A stretch of 64,000 nucleotides of DNA from Candidatus Contendibacter sp. (GTDB lineage Bacteria; Pseudomonadota; Gammaproteobacteria; Competibacterales; Competibacteraceae): positions 277,234 to 341,233 of the forward strand of contig JARSSP010000041.1 in NCBI GenBank assembly GCA_029624675.1. Reading direction: 5' to 3'. Below, one piece after another: positions 1-8,348 of this stretch. The notes under the pieces were generated by a model. The model worked only from the letters and a program-made list of their open reading frames with translations. It had not been told where the DNA came from and did no database searches. Position 1 is the stretch's first letter; every line of letters starts with the position of its first letter. Position numbers and translations under genes: made by a program.

Positions 1-691
1 CTTTCTCCAGCAGATCATCGAACCGGTTGATGCCGGAGGCGGCTCGGGTCTTGATCGGGCCGGGCGAGATCGGATGCACCCGAATGCCTTTCGGCCCCAG
101 TTCGGCGGCCAGATAGATGGCCGCCGCCTGGAGCGTGGCCTTCACCGGACCCATGACGTTGTAGTGCTCGACCACCCGTTCGGCGCCGTAATAGGTCATG
201 GCGAACAGGGTACCGCCATCCACCATCAGCGGTTCCGCCAGATGCGCCATCTCGATAAAGGAATAACAAGACACGTCCATCGCGGTCAGAAATCCCTCCC
301 GCGAGCAATCCACCACCCGCCCGTGCAAGTCCTCCCGAGGGGCGAAGGCGATGGAGTGCATGGCGATATCCAGCCGGCCCCAATGTTGGCGGATCGCATC
401 GAACACCGCTTCCATTTGCCCCTCAACCCGCACATCGCAGGGAAGATACAGATCAGGGGGAACGTCGAGCGCCTCGGCCAGGGGTTGGGTGTATGGCTTG
501 GTCTTCTCGCTAAGGTAAGTCATCGCGATCTCGGCGCCCATTTTGCGCATGGCGCGGGCGCAGCCGAAGGCGATGGATTGATCGTTGGCGATGCCGAGGA
601 TGACGGCTTTCTTGCCCACCAGCGCGAGCGAGGTGATCTTTTCGATCGGATCATCCTCGGGCGGCACATACTTCTCGATGGGTGTTGACAT
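1..691 (-). CDS. fabI: Enoyl-[acyl-carrier-protein] reductase (NADH), C-terminus cut by window edge
   Basis: FabI reduces trans-2-enoyl-ACP in the last step of each fatty-acid elongation cycle in the cytoplasm. The start is the ATG at 689-691 on the minus strand, and about 230 residues are visible before the window ends. The N-terminal Rossmann segment reads GKKAVILGIANDQSIAFGCA, the hallmark FabI dinucleotide loop. Further on are HSIAFAPREDLHGRVVDC and the catalytic Tyr-x6-Lys in YNVMGPVK, followed by SPGPIKTRAASGI. FabI proteins are usually about 260 residues, so roughly the last 30 are missing only because of the edge. ackA lies 34 bp downstream of the start side on the same strand. Confidence 0.95.
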   Translation of the reverse strand, partial: MSTPIEKYVPPEDDPIEKITSLALVGKKAVILGIANDQSIAFGCARAMRKMGAEIAMTYLSEKTKPYTQPLAEALDVPPDLYLPCDVRVEGQMEAVFDAIRQHWGRLDIAMHSIAFAPREDLHGRVVDCSREGFLTAMDVSCYSFIEMAHLAEPLMVDGGTLFAMTYYGAERVVEHYNVMGPVKATLQAAAIYLAAELGPKGIRVHPISPGPIKTRAASGINRFDDLLEK

Positions 692-725
692 CGGGGGTTA
701 CTCCTAGTTGGAAACGGCGCGGCGA

Positions 726-1910
726 TCAAGCCAACCGCAATTCATCGCGGACATGCAGGGCGATCATCAGTTCCTCGTTGGTCGGGATGACCCAGGCGGG
801 AACCGGGCTGTCGAGGGTCGAAACGCGCGGGCCACCCTGGCTGTTCGATTCCTCGTCCAGGCGGATGCCGAGCCATTCGGCCCGCTGGCAAACTTTCTTG
901 CGCACGATCGGGGCGTTTTCGCCGATGCCGGCGGTGAACACCAGCGCATCGAGTCCCTCCAGCGCGCCGGCCAGCGCGCCCAGGTGCTTGCCGATGTGGT
1001 ACACGAATAGATCAACGGCCTCGGCGGCGGCGGGATCGTCGCTTTCCAGTAAATCCCGCATGTCGTTGGAAACACCCGAGACGCCCAGCAACCCCGATTC
1101 CTTGTACAGCAGCTTTTCGAGGGTCTTGGCGTCGTAGCCACGCTCCTGCATCAGGTACAGGACCACGCCGGGGTCCATCGCCCCCGTGCGCGTCCCCATC
1201 GGCAAACCGTCAACGGCCGTGAATCCCATGGTGCTTTCGATGCTGCGCCCGTCCTGGAGGGCGCATAGGCTGGCGCCCGATCCCAGGTGGGCGACCACCA
1301 CCTTGCGCGCTTCCGGCACGATGTCGGGCAACCGATGGGCGATGTACTCGTAGGACAGACCGTGGAATCCGTAACGCCGCACGCCGGATTCGGTGAGCGC
1401 CTTCGGCAGGGCGAACAGTTGCGCCACCCGTGGCTGAGTGCGATGGAAAGCGGTATCGAAGCAGGCCACCTGCGGCAGTTTGGGCGCCACCTCGGCGAGC
1501 GCGCGGATGGCGGCCAGATTGTGCGGCTGGTGCAACGGCGCCAGCGGAATCAACTGTTCCAGGTCGGCGATGACACCCTCGTCGATCCGAACCGCCCGGT
1601 CGTAGTCCAAACCGCCATGCACGACTCGATGGCCAGCGGCCCCGATTTTCACGTTGCCAGCCCAGTCCCCCAGCCAACTCCGAATGTAGCGCAGGGCGCC
1701 GACATGATTCAGCGTCGAGCCACGCGGCCACTCATCCCGCTCATCGATTTTTCGCCCGGTCGCGTCCCTGACCTGAAAGCTCGGGTCGCTGCCCAGGCCT
1801 TCCATCTGGCCCTTGAACAGCAGCTTCGGCTCCGGCTGGCCGCCGTCGGTGAAAACGGCGAACTTGACGCTGGACGAGCCGGCGTTGATCACCAGAATGC
1901 CTTGCGCCAT
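726..1910 (-). CDS. ackA: Acetate kinase
   Basis: Interconverts acetate plus ATP with acetyl phosphate. The 394-residue length is normal for the family. The N-terminus ILVINAGSSSVKFAVF is the acetokinase signature 1, and later segments include AAGHRVVHGG, CFDTAFHRTQP, YGFHGLSYEYIAHRL, VVAHLGSGASLCA and FTAGIGENAP, which carry the catalytic and acetate/nucleotide-binding residues. An open frame continues upstream, but the ATG at 1908-1910 gives the conserved N-terminus. The gene starts 5 bp after the stop of a truncated phosphotransacylase (1916-2395), so the two were probably one acyl-phosphate operon; the partner is now incomplete, and this kinase must get acetyl-P from another source. Confidence 0.96.
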   Translation of the reverse strand: MAQGILVINAGSSSVKFAVFTDGGQPEPKLLFKGQMEGLGSDPSFQVRDATGRKIDERDEWPRGSTLNHVGALRYIRSWLGDWAGNVKIGAAGHRVVHGGLDYDRAVRIDEGVIADLEQLIPLAPLHQPHNLAAIRALAEVAPKLPQVACFDTAFHRTQPRVAQLFALPKALTESGVRRYGFHGLSYEYIAHRLPDIVPEARKVVVAHLGSGASLCALQDGRSIESTMGFTAVDGLPMGTRTGAMDPGVVLYLMQERGYDAKTLEKLLYKESGLLGVSGVSNDMRDLLESDDPAAAEAVDLFVYHIGKHLGALAGALEGLDALVFTAGIGENAPIVRKKVCQRAEWLGIRLDEESNSQGGPRVSTLDSPVPAWVIPTNEELMIALHVRDELRLA

Positions 1911-1915
1911 GACGC

Positions 1916-2395
1916 TCACCCCGCCGCCTTGTGCAACACCGCGCCACGGCACTGCGCCTCGGCGAACAGCACGGCGACGGCGCAGGACGCCAGGCGGGCC
2001 TGGGGACCGTCGGCGCGGCTGGTCAGCACGATGGGCGCGCGGGCGCCGAGCACGATGCCGGCCGCCTCGGCGCCGGTCATGAAGGTCAGTTGCTTGGCCA
2101 GCATGTTGCCCGCTTCCAGATCGGGCACCACCAGGATGTCGGCCTTGCCGGCCACCGGCGACCGGATGCCCTTGGTGCGGGCCGCTTTCTCGTCGATGGC
2201 GTTGTCGAAGGCCAGCGGACCATCCAAGATGCCGCCGGTGATCTGACCCCGGTCGGCCATCTTGCACAGCGCCCCCGCTTCCAGCGTGGAGGGAATCTTG
2301 TTGGTCACCGTCTCCACCGCCGACAGAATCGCCACCCTGGGTTCCGCGATGCCGATGGCGTGAGCCAGGTCGATGGCGTTCTGGATGATGTCCAC
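1916..2395 (-). pseudogene. Phosphate acetyl/butyryltransferase, C-terminal half only
   Basis: The readable product is 159 residues from a GTG codon. It contains the C-terminal half of the phosphate acetyl/butyryltransferase (Ptb) family: VDIIQNAIDLAHAIGI, GILDGPLAFDNAI, SPVAGKADILVVPDLEAGNM and GIVLGARAPIVLTSRAD. Normal Ptb proteins are about 300 residues, and forms fused to a MaoC-like hydratase are about 460. The family-like sequence extends only a few codons upstream of the GTG, and in-frame stops occur at about 2447 and 2480, so the N-terminal half has been lost. It directly precedes ackA with a 5-bp gap. The N-terminal half of the fold is absent, so transferase activity is unlikely. Confidence 0.8.
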
Positions 2396-2611
2396 TTTGT
2401 CCTCCAGGCTCGGCTGGATTCGGCAGGGCGCGAGTGGCCGGCCGCATCATCCCGACCGGCGCGTCTTGACACCGGCTCGCTATCGCGGAACCGGTTGCAA
2501 ATGAACGCCCCGCGCGAAGCACAACCCAAGGCGTACCGCCAGATTCAAAAAAATGTCATCAATTTGCCAAAAACTATACCGCCCTCATGAAACTGAGGAT
2601 CGACTACCGAC

Positions 2612-3634
2612 ATGACACCCAGCGCCAAGCCCCTGCTCGAAACCAGGTTCCGTCCTTCCCTTCACGGTTTGATCTGCGGGTTCGCGATGCTGCCCGACCA
2701 GCGGATTCAGCATCTCGCCGGAGACGAGCTGGACGCCACGCTGGCCCGGTCGCCGGGAGTGGTCTGGCTACACTTCAACGCTCGGGTCAGCCAGGCCCGC
2801 GACTGGATCGCGAATTGCGAGCACCTGCCCGAAGCCTCGCGCCGGTTCTTGCTGGAGCATGACGACCGCAAGCGAATCGAACAGGCGCCCGATAGTCTCC
2901 TCGGCGTCATCAGCGACATCCGCCACGATTTCGATCTCGACTTCGACCCCGAGCACGTCTCTTCCCTGCGCTTCCATGTGGATCGACAGTGCCTGATCAG
3001 CACTCGTCAGCAACCTTGCAGCACCGCCGATCAATTGCGTACCGAACTCAAGCAAGGGCGCCATTTCGACAGTACCGCCCAACTATTGATTCACCTCTTT
3101 GAATCACAAGTAGCCCAGCTCGATGAAATCACCGCGCGAGTTCGCGGCTTGCTCGATGGCATCGAAGACGAGGTGCTCGCGGGACGAATGCGCGGGCAAC
3201 ACGCGCAATTGGGCGGTATCCGTCGGCTGGCGGTACGATTGAATCATCACTTCGGTCCCGAGCATCGCCTGCTGCAACGTTTGTGTCGGCGCCCACCGGA
3301 ATGGTTTAACGAAGTCGACAACGCGGCTTTGCAGGACGCGGCGGAAGAATTCCGTGAACTGGTCGAGGACTTGGCCGAAACCCAGGAGCGCGCCAAGTTG
3401 TTGCAGGAAGAACTGGCTGCCCGCCTGGCCGAGCAGACCAGCGGCAATCTCTACATCCTCTCCCTCTTCACCGCCCTGCTGCTGCCGCCCAGCCTCATCG
3501 CCGGCATCTTCGGCATGAACGTCGTCGGGGTGCCGGGGGTGCAGGACGGAAGCCCGATGGCGTTCTGGTGGGTGATGCTGGGGATGGCGGCGGTTTCGCT
3601 GCTCGTGCTGCTTATTCTCTCAAGGCAACTTTAG
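2612..3634 (+). CDS. zntB: CorA/ZntB-type divalent metal transporter
   Basis: Inner-membrane pentameric metal channel of the CorA superfamily; the ZntB branch usually moves Zn2+. The 340-residue protein has a large cytoplasmic N-terminal domain with long helices (about residues 130-270) ending in two C-terminal transmembrane segments (about 280-340). The defining Gly-Met-Asn pore motif sits at the end of TM1 in AGIFGMNVVGVPG. The first residues MTPSAKPLLETRF precede a well-conserved HGLICGFAMLPDQ. An alternative frame from 2587 is a shadow. It is transcribed alone, divergent from the ackA side, and the exact metal cannot be read from the sequence. Confidence 0.85.
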   Translation: MTPSAKPLLETRFRPSLHGLICGFAMLPDQRIQHLAGDELDATLARSPGVVWLHFNARVSQARDWIANCEHLPEASRRFLLEHDDRKRIEQAPDSLLGVISDIRHDFDLDFDPEHVSSLRFHVDRQCLISTRQQPCSTADQLRTELKQGRHFDSTAQLLIHLFESQVAQLDEITARVRGLLDGIEDEVLAGRMRGQHAQLGGIRRLAVRLNHHFGPEHRLLQRLCRRPPEWFNEVDNAALQDAAEEFRELVEDLAETQERAKLLQEELAARLAEQTSGNLYILSLFTALLLPPSLIAGIFGMNVVGVPGVQDGSPMAFWWVMLGMAAVSLLVLLILSRQL

Positions 3635-3704
3635 CGAGCTTCCTGATGCTCTCTGGAAAGGCTAGAATTTTGAGCATGAATCTTTTCTTAAAAAAGACAC
3701 CGTT

Positions 3705-4454
3705 ATGCAAATTTTGGGTATTGATGTCGGTGGAACGGGGATCAAGGGCGCGATCATCGAAACCACGACGGGGAAACTGGTGGGCGAACGCCTCCGTATC
3801 GAAACGCCCAGTCCGGCCACGCCGGAGTCCATCGGTTTGACCCTCAAGAAACTGGTCGAGCAACATCGTTGGTCCGGCCTCATCGGCATCGGCTTTCCCG
3901 CCGCCATCCAGCATGGCGTGGCCCGCACCGCCGCCAACATCGACCCCTCCTTTATCGGTCTGCCGGTGGCCGACCATTTTTCCATGCAAACCGGTTGCCG
4001 GGTTTGGGTCGCCAACGACGCCGACGTCGCCGGACTGGCCGAAATTCGGTTCGGCGCCGGCCAGGGCGTCGCCGGCGTGGTGCTCGTCGTCACCATCGGC
4101 ACCGGTTTGGGAACGGCTCTGTTCAGCGACGGCCATCTGCTGCCCAACACCGAACTGGGCCACATTCTGCTCAACAACGGTCTGGAGGCCGAACGCTACG
4201 CATCGGAAGCCGTGCGCGACGCCCAGAAGCTGAAATGGAAAGATTGGGGCGACCGTTTGAATCACTACCTGCTGACCATGGAAAGCCTGTTCTGGCCCGA
4301 TTTGATCGTGCTCGGCGGCGGCGCCAGCAAAAAGCTGCCCAAGTTCGCGCCGCAAATCACGACGCGGACCCCCGTGGTTCCCGCCCATTTTCTTAACCGA
4401 GCCGGCATGGTCGGCGCGGCGCTGTTTGCCGAGGAACGGCTCGGCCGTCACTGA
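3705..4454 (+). CDS. ppgK: Polyphosphate-dependent glucokinase
   Basis: ROK-family kinase that phosphorylates glucose using polyphosphate (often also ATP). The 249-residue protein starts with the phosphate-binding loop [14 protein letters not shown], then [11 protein letters not shown], the catalytic aspartate segment [35 protein letters not shown] and the C-terminal [15 protein letters not shown]. The NTELGH and GGGASKK patterns are those of PpgK rather than generic glucokinase. It is transcribed alone, 70 bp after zntB. It fits an organism that cycles glycogen and polyphosphate, and exopolyphosphatase lies in the same window. Confidence 0.92.
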   Translation: MQILGIDVGGTGIKGAIIETTTGKLVGERLRIETPSPATPESIGLTLKKLVEQHRWSGLIGIGFPAAIQHGVARTAANIDPSFIGLPVADHFSMQTGCRVWVANDADVAGLAEIRFGAGQGVAGVVLVVTIGTGLGTALFSDGHLLPNTELGHILLNNGLEAERYASEAVRDAQKLKWKDWGDRLNHYLLTMESLFWPDLIVLGGGASKKLPKFAPQITTRTPVVPAHFLNRAGMVGAALFAEERLGRH

Positions 4455-4547
4455 CCCGGAGCCGATCACGCGCTTTGGCCTTCTCCGCCAAGGGTTCCAC
4501 GCCTCAACCTGGCGTGTTGAAGGGCGGGTCACGAGCATTGGCGTTAG

Positions 4548-5220
4548 TCAGTCTTGATGGACCCTCAATCGCTCGTCCCGAAGGTCTTGATAAAACGCCA
4601 CCAGTGCCTGGGCCGGACCCCGCGCGGTCCATTGCCTGGCGTAAGCCCGGCCCTCCTCGCCCAACCGCCGCCGCAATTCCGCATCGTCCAGATAGTAGCC
4701 GGCGCACCTGGGCGGCGAATCGCGGGACATCCTCCTCGGCGATCAGCGCGCCTCGTTTCGCCGCCAGGATGTCGCGGGTGCCCATCACGGCGGTGGAAAC
4801 CACCGGCACGCCAAGACTCATCGCCTCCAATAGCACCAGTCCTTGCGTCTCGGTCCGCGAGGCGAAGACAAAGGCATCACCCGCCTGATAGCAACTACTC
4901 AAATCGACGCCCCGCGCCAGATAATCCACGAAGCGCAAATTCATCTCCAGCCCCAGCGTGCTTCCCAGTCGGCGCAGCCGGTTTTTAGCGGGCCCTTCGC
5001 GCCCGCGACGATCAGCACGTAACCGTTCAGACCCCTCTCATCCCGCACAACGATGGGTTTCGCTACGCTCAACCCATCCTACGAAAAAATAATGGGTTGT
5101 AGGATGGGTTGAGCGTAGCGAAACCCATCGACACAGGACGGAACCACCAGGATATCTGAACGGTTACGAAACACCGTTCACACGCGGAAAATAGACATCC
5201 GAAAGCATGAGGATTTTCAT
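4548..5220 (-). pseudogene. Decayed GT4-family glycosyltransferase broken by a palindromic insertion
   Basis: Pieces of one group 1 glycosyltransferase can be read on the minus strand. From the ATG at 5218-5220 the typical N-terminus MKILMLSDVYFPRVNGVS runs straight into a TAA stop. After a 150-bp palindromic repeat (5019-5167), the C-terminal half resumes as GLNGYVLIVAGA, shifts frame near 4985, continues as NRLRRLGSTLGLE, DAFVFASRTETQGLVLLEAM and VSTAVMGTRDIL, and shifts frame again near 4690 into YYLDDAELRRRLGEEGRAYA, ending at 4548. About 200 residues between the two parts are missing. GT4 enzymes with this N-terminus include lipid glycosyltransferases. Its position beside btaAB-plcP suggests, by inference only, a lost glycolipid synthase. 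Confidence 0.8.
5019..5167. repeat. Long interspersed palindrome inserted in the GT4 gene
   Basis: The core has two perfect 32-bp inverted arms at 5051-5082 and 5099-5130 with a 16-nt loop. Outside these is a second 13-bp inverted pair, 5019-5031 and 5155-5167 (GTAACCGTTCAGA and its complement). The whole element sits between the two halves of the GT4 pseudogene. A related copy lies at 5353-5382. Confidence 0.85.
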
Positions 5221-5262
5221 GAATTTTTACTTCCAAGACAGCTCATTGGCGGGTGCCTGGCG

Positions 5263-5418
5263 ATGGCGACATGGAATGGACCCCACGAATACATGTACTA
5301 CCACGAGGATATCGGCGACCGCTGGAACGAAGAAGGTGGTTTCACCCCGCATCGATGGGTTTCGTTCCTCAACCCATCCTACAACCCTCCCGTCTATCCC
5401 ATCCACCCGAGGCACTAG
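5263..5418 (+). CDS. Possible 51-residue small protein, unknown
   Basis: An ATG-to-TAG frame of 51 codons beginning MATWNGPHEYMYYHEDIGDR and ending PVYPIHPRH. The frame stays open upstream of the ATG for at least 70 bp. Composition is rich in Tyr, Trp, His and Asp/Glu, unlike a random GC-rich frame. However, codons 31-41 (RWVSFLNPSYN) are encoded by a copy of the local repeat at 5353-5382, so this may be a chance frame or a gene remnant that took up a repeat. No family is recognised. The rest of 5221-5596 shows nothing else convincing. Confidence 0.2.
   Translation: MATWNGPHEYMYYHEDIGDRWNEEGGFTPHRWVSFLNPSYNPPVYPIHPRH
5353..5382. repeat. Second, imperfect copy of the palindrome arm
   Basis: This 30-bp stretch matches the left arm of the 5051-5130 palindrome at both ends (CGATGGGTTTCG and CTCAACCCATCCTAC), with a shortened, altered middle. 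It shows that the element is a dispersed family rather than a one-off hairpin. Confidence 0.7.
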
Positions 5419-5596
5419 CGGGCGCTTTGTGGTGTGGGCGAGTTGGCCCGGTCATGCTGCGGACTTATGGCCCTGAGGCGAGGACACTGCCGCTCCCTGG
5501 CGCATTTCGATCCATTTCTCCCGCATGAACCGATACTTCGTCGGGATCTCGCGCATGGAGAGCATGGTAATCAGTTGCTCTCCATCCAAGCACCGA

Positions 5597-5636
5597 CCAT
5601 CATCAAACGGTCATGGCGACGCAATCATCCTGTTAT
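5597..5636 (+). promoter_or_regulatory. Candidate PhoB box array upstream of btaA
   Basis: Pho boxes are 7-bp direct repeats of CTGTCAT-type sequence on an 11-bp period. Here four units follow that period: CCATCAT (5597), CGGTCAT (5608), ACGCAAT (5619) and CTGTTAT (5630), separated by 4-bp spacers. They match the consensus at 5, 6, 3 and 6 of 7 positions. The array ends 52 bp before the btaA ATG. It was found by eye; phoB is encoded in this window and the downstream genes are of the phosphate-starvation type, which supports the reading. Confidence 0.5.
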
Positions 5637-5688
5637 CGTCGTTTCCCAAACTTTTCAGCCGGTCGCTCCCCCAACCAAGGTTCACGGC

Positions 5689-6864
5689 ATGGTCAAGCAA
5701 CTCGGCGCTCGACTCGGCAATCACGCCCACGATCTGTTGTTCAAGACGATTCACCAGCGTTATCTGATCTACAACATGTGCTGGGAAGACCCACGCATCG
5801 ACCGGCAACTCCTGGGACTGGACCGGGACAGCCGGGTGGTGGTTCTCACCAGCGCCGGTTGTAATGCGCTCGACTATCTGCTGGAGATGCCGGCGGAAAT
5901 CCACGCGGTGGACGTGAATCCTCGCCAGAACGCCCTGTTACAGCTCAAGCTGGCGTTGATCGAACGCGGCGATTTTGGCGATCTGGAGCAGATGTTCCGC
6001 CGAGGAACGCATCCCCGCTTTCGGGAACTGTACCAGGCGTTGCGGCCGCGCCTGCCACCCTACGCGGCGGCGTTCTGGGACAAAAAAATCACCTATTTCG
6101 ACCCGGCCAACCGCAAGCGGTCGTTCTACTACCACGGCACCTGCGGCGCGGTGGCCTGGCTGGTCAGCCGCCAGTTGCTCAAGTCGGGACGCAAGCTGCG
6201 CGGCTATCTGTTCGACCTGCTGGACGCCAAAACCCTGGTCGAACAACGCGCCCTGTACGAAAAAATCGAACCCGCCCTGTGGGGCCGGTTCAGCACCTGG
6301 CTGCTACGGCAACCGACCGCCCTGGCGATGCTGGGCGTGCCGCGCCCGCAAATCCGCCTGATCCAGCAACAGTATCCCGGCGGCATCGTCGGCTACGTCA
6401 GCAACAAGCTGCGTCATGTGCTCACCGAGGTGTTGATTCACGACAACTACTTCTGGCGGGCCTACCTGACCGGTTCCTATACCGAGCAATGCTGCCCCAA
6501 CTATCTGATGGAGCAGAATTTCGCCAGGTTGCGGGCCAACCTTGACCGGGTTCACACCCACGACGCCACGGTTAGCGACTTCCTGCGCGCCCATCCCGGC
6601 GCGTACACCCATTTCGTGCTGCTCGATCACCAGGACTGGCTGGCCTGGCACCAGCCCCAGGCGCTGGAGGAAGAATGGCGGCTGATTCTCGCCAACAGCC
6701 GACCCGGCAGCCGAATCCTGTTGCGCTCGGCGGGCGGCGATGTCGGTTTTCTGCCCGCCTGGACCCGGCGGGCGCTGCGCTTCTTCCCGGCCCTGACCGA
6801 ACCGCTGCATTCCCAGGATCGCGTCGGCACCTACGGCAGCCTGCACTTCGCGGAGGTGGCATGA
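5689..6864 (+). CDS. btaA: BtaA-like S-adenosylmethionine:diacylglycerol 3-amino-3-carboxypropyltransferase
   Basis: First enzyme of betaine-lipid (DGTS) synthesis: it moves the aminocarboxypropyl group of SAM to diacylglycerol, giving diacylglycerylhomoserine. The 391-residue protein belongs to the DUF3419/BtaA family: YLIYNMCWEDPRIDRQLL, a SAM-binding segment VVVLTSAGCNALDYLL with acidic VDVNPRQNALL, KITYFDPANRKRSFYYHGTC, and near the C-terminus FVLLDHQDWL and ILLRSAGGDVGFLP. An open frame extends to 5434, but the ATG at 5689 has AAGG 8 bp upstream and gives the family N-terminus. The stop overlaps the next ATG (ATGA), so btaA-btaB are translationally coupled. A candidate Pho box lies upstream. 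Confidence 0.9.
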   Translation: MVKQLGARLGNHAHDLLFKTIHQRYLIYNMCWEDPRIDRQLLGLDRDSRVVVLTSAGCNALDYLLEMPAEIHAVDVNPRQNALLQLKLALIERGDFGDLEQMFRRGTHPRFRELYQALRPRLPPYAAAFWDKKITYFDPANRKRSFYYHGTCGAVAWLVSRQLLKSGRKLRGYLFDLLDAKTLVEQRALYEKIEPALWGRFSTWLLRQPTALAMLGVPRPQIRLIQQQYPGGIVGYVSNKLRHVLTEVLIHDNYFWRAYLTGSYTEQCCPNYLMEQNFARLRANLDRVHTHDATVSDFLRAHPGAYTHFVLLDHQDWLAWHQPQALEEEWRLILANSRPGSRILLRSAGGDVGFLPAWTRRALRFFPALTEPLHSQDRVGTYGSLHFAEVA

Positions 6865-7517
6865 ACTCGTCCGATTCATGGTCGCTGGCGACCCCGGCGG
6901 ACCACACCGCCGTTCTCAGCCGCTACTACCGCTGGCACGCCCGACTGTACGACGCCACCCGCTGGAGCTTTCTGTTTGGGCGGACGGCGCTGATCCAGTC
7001 CATCGCCCGCCTCTCCCCTCCGCCGGGTCGCATCCTGGAAATCGGCTGTGGCACGGGCGCCAACCTGCTGCATCTTGCCCACCAATTTCCCGATGCCGCG
7101 ATCACCGGCCTGGACCTGTCGTCCGACATGCTGGCGCGGGCACGGCGCAAGCTGGCGGCCCATCCGGGGCGAATCACCCTGATTCAATGGCGCTACGACC
7201 AGCCACTGAATCCGCGACCCACTTTCGATCTAGTCGTGTTCTCCTATTGCCTGTCGATGATCAATCCTGGTTGGGAACAGGCGATGGAGGCCGCCCTGCG
7301 GGACTTGCGTCCAGGCGGCCGGCTGGCGGTAGTGGATTTCCACGACTCCCGCTTCGCTGGATTCCGCCGCTGGATGGGCGTCAATCACGTGCGAATCGAC
7401 GGTCACCTGCTGCCGCGCCTGAATGCGCTCTGCCCGCCAGTCGAGCAAATCGTGCGCAACGCTTACGGCGGCGGCTGGCGCTACTTCCGTTTCATCGGGC
7501 AAAAACCGGGGAGCTAG
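6861..7517 (+). CDS. btaB: BtaB-like N-methyltransferase of betaine lipid synthesis
   Basis: Class I SAM methyltransferase that should methylate diacylglycerylhomoserine three times to give DGTS. The 218-residue protein starts at the ATG overlapping the btaA stop by 4 bp; a longer frame from 6675 lies inside btaA and is rejected. Motif I is ILEIGCGTGANLLHL, followed by AITGLDLSSDMLARAR, the post-motif segment FDLVVFSYCLSMI and LRPGGRLAVVDFHDS. The N-terminal YYRWHARLYDATRWSFLFGR is typical of BtaB. Function rests on family resemblance plus fixed pairing with btaA. plcP follows after 3 bp. Confidence 0.88.
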   Translation: MNSSDSWSLATPADHTAVLSRYYRWHARLYDATRWSFLFGRTALIQSIARLSPPPGRILEIGCGTGANLLHLAHQFPDAAITGLDLSSDMLARARRKLAAHPGRITLIQWRYDQPLNPRPTFDLVVFSYCLSMINPGWEQAMEAALRDLRPGGRLAVVDFHDSRFAGFRRWMGVNHVRIDGHLLPRLNALCPPVEQIVRNAYGGGWRYFRFIGQKPGS

Positions 7518-7520
7518 CCC

Positions 7521-8348
7521 ATGGAGTTCTCAAGGTTTCGTTCCCTGTGGATCTCCGACGTGCATCTCGGCTTCAAGGAATGCAAGGCCGAATATCTGCT
7601 CGACTTCCTGCGCCAGACCGACTGCGAACGGTTGTATCTGGTGGGCGATCTGATCGACTTTTGGAGCCTGCGAAAGGGCGGGCGCTGGCCGGCGACCCAT
7701 GGCGAAGTGCTGAAAACCATCCTGGCCAAGGCGCGGGCCGGAACCCGGGTGATCTACGTGCCAGGCAACCATGACGAGGTGGTGCGCGATTATCTCGGTC
7801 TGCGGGTGGACGCCATCGAAATCGCCCCGGATGCGATCCACGTCACCGCCGATGGACGCCGCTTCCTGGTCACCCATGGCGACGAATGCGACAGCGCGGT
7901 TCGTTGCGGGGGACCGCTGCTCAACGGGCTGGGCGACGGCGCTTATGAACTGTTGCTGTTCCTGAATCGCTGGTACAACCGCTGGCGGCGACGCTGGAAC
8001 CATCCCTACTGGTCGCTGGCCAATTTCCTCAAGCAGCGCATCGGTCGGGCCGCCGCCTACATCGCCCGGTTCGAAGCGGCGGTGGCGCACGAGGCGGCGC
8101 GACGCGGATTGGACGGCGTGATCTGTGGCCATATCCACCACGCCGCCTTGCGCGATCTTCACGGGGTGCTGTACTGCAACGACGGCGACTGGGTGGAAAG
8201 CTGCACCGCGCTGGTGGAACGCCCCAACGGTGCGTTGGAAATCCTGCGGTGGACCCATCAGCAGGTAGCAGTAGTAGCGATACGGGAACCGCGCCACCTT
8301 CCGGAGATGCCACCCCTTCCTGGATGGGCGACCAGTTTGCCGAGATAA
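7521..8348 (+). CDS. plcP: COG2908 metallophosphoesterase, probable PlcP-type phospholipase C
   Basis: Calcineurin-like phosphoesterase related to UDP-2,3-diacylglucosamine hydrolase LpxH. The metal ligands are all visible: SDVHLGF, LVGDLIDFW, PGNHDEVV, THGDECD and CGHIHHAAL. It is 275 residues, longer than LpxH (about 240). PlcP proteins of this family break down membrane phospholipids to diacylglycerol under phosphate starvation. Its position 3 bp behind btaB makes that role likely: PlcP would supply the diacylglycerol that BtaA and BtaB turn into phosphorus-free lipid. An LpxH-like role cannot be excluded from sequence alone. The 3' end overlaps an antisense gene remnant. Confidence 0.8.
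   Translation: MEFSRFRSLWISDVHLGFKECKAEYLLDFLRQTDCERLYLVGDLIDFWSLRKGGRWPATHGEVLKTILAKARAGTRVIYVPGNHDEVVRDYLGLRVDAIEIAPDAIHVTADGRRFLVTHGDECDSAVRCGGPLLNGLGDGAYELLLFLNRWYNRWRRRWNHPYWSLANFLKQRIGRAAAYIARFEAAVAHEAARRGLDGVICGHIHHAALRDLHGVLYCNDGDWVESCTALVERPNGALEILRWTHQQVAVVAIREPRHLPEMPPLPGWATSLPR

Noticed and set aside
726..2522. A 598-codon frame covering ackA and upstream
   Set aside because: Only codons after the ATG at 1910 show family sequence; the upstream part is a GC-rich shadow of the phosphotransacylase remnant in another frame.
5221..5260. Pho box before the GT4 pseudogene on the minus strand
   Set aside because: One good half-site (CTGTCTT) is present, but its neighbour on the 11-bp period matches only 4 of 7 positions.
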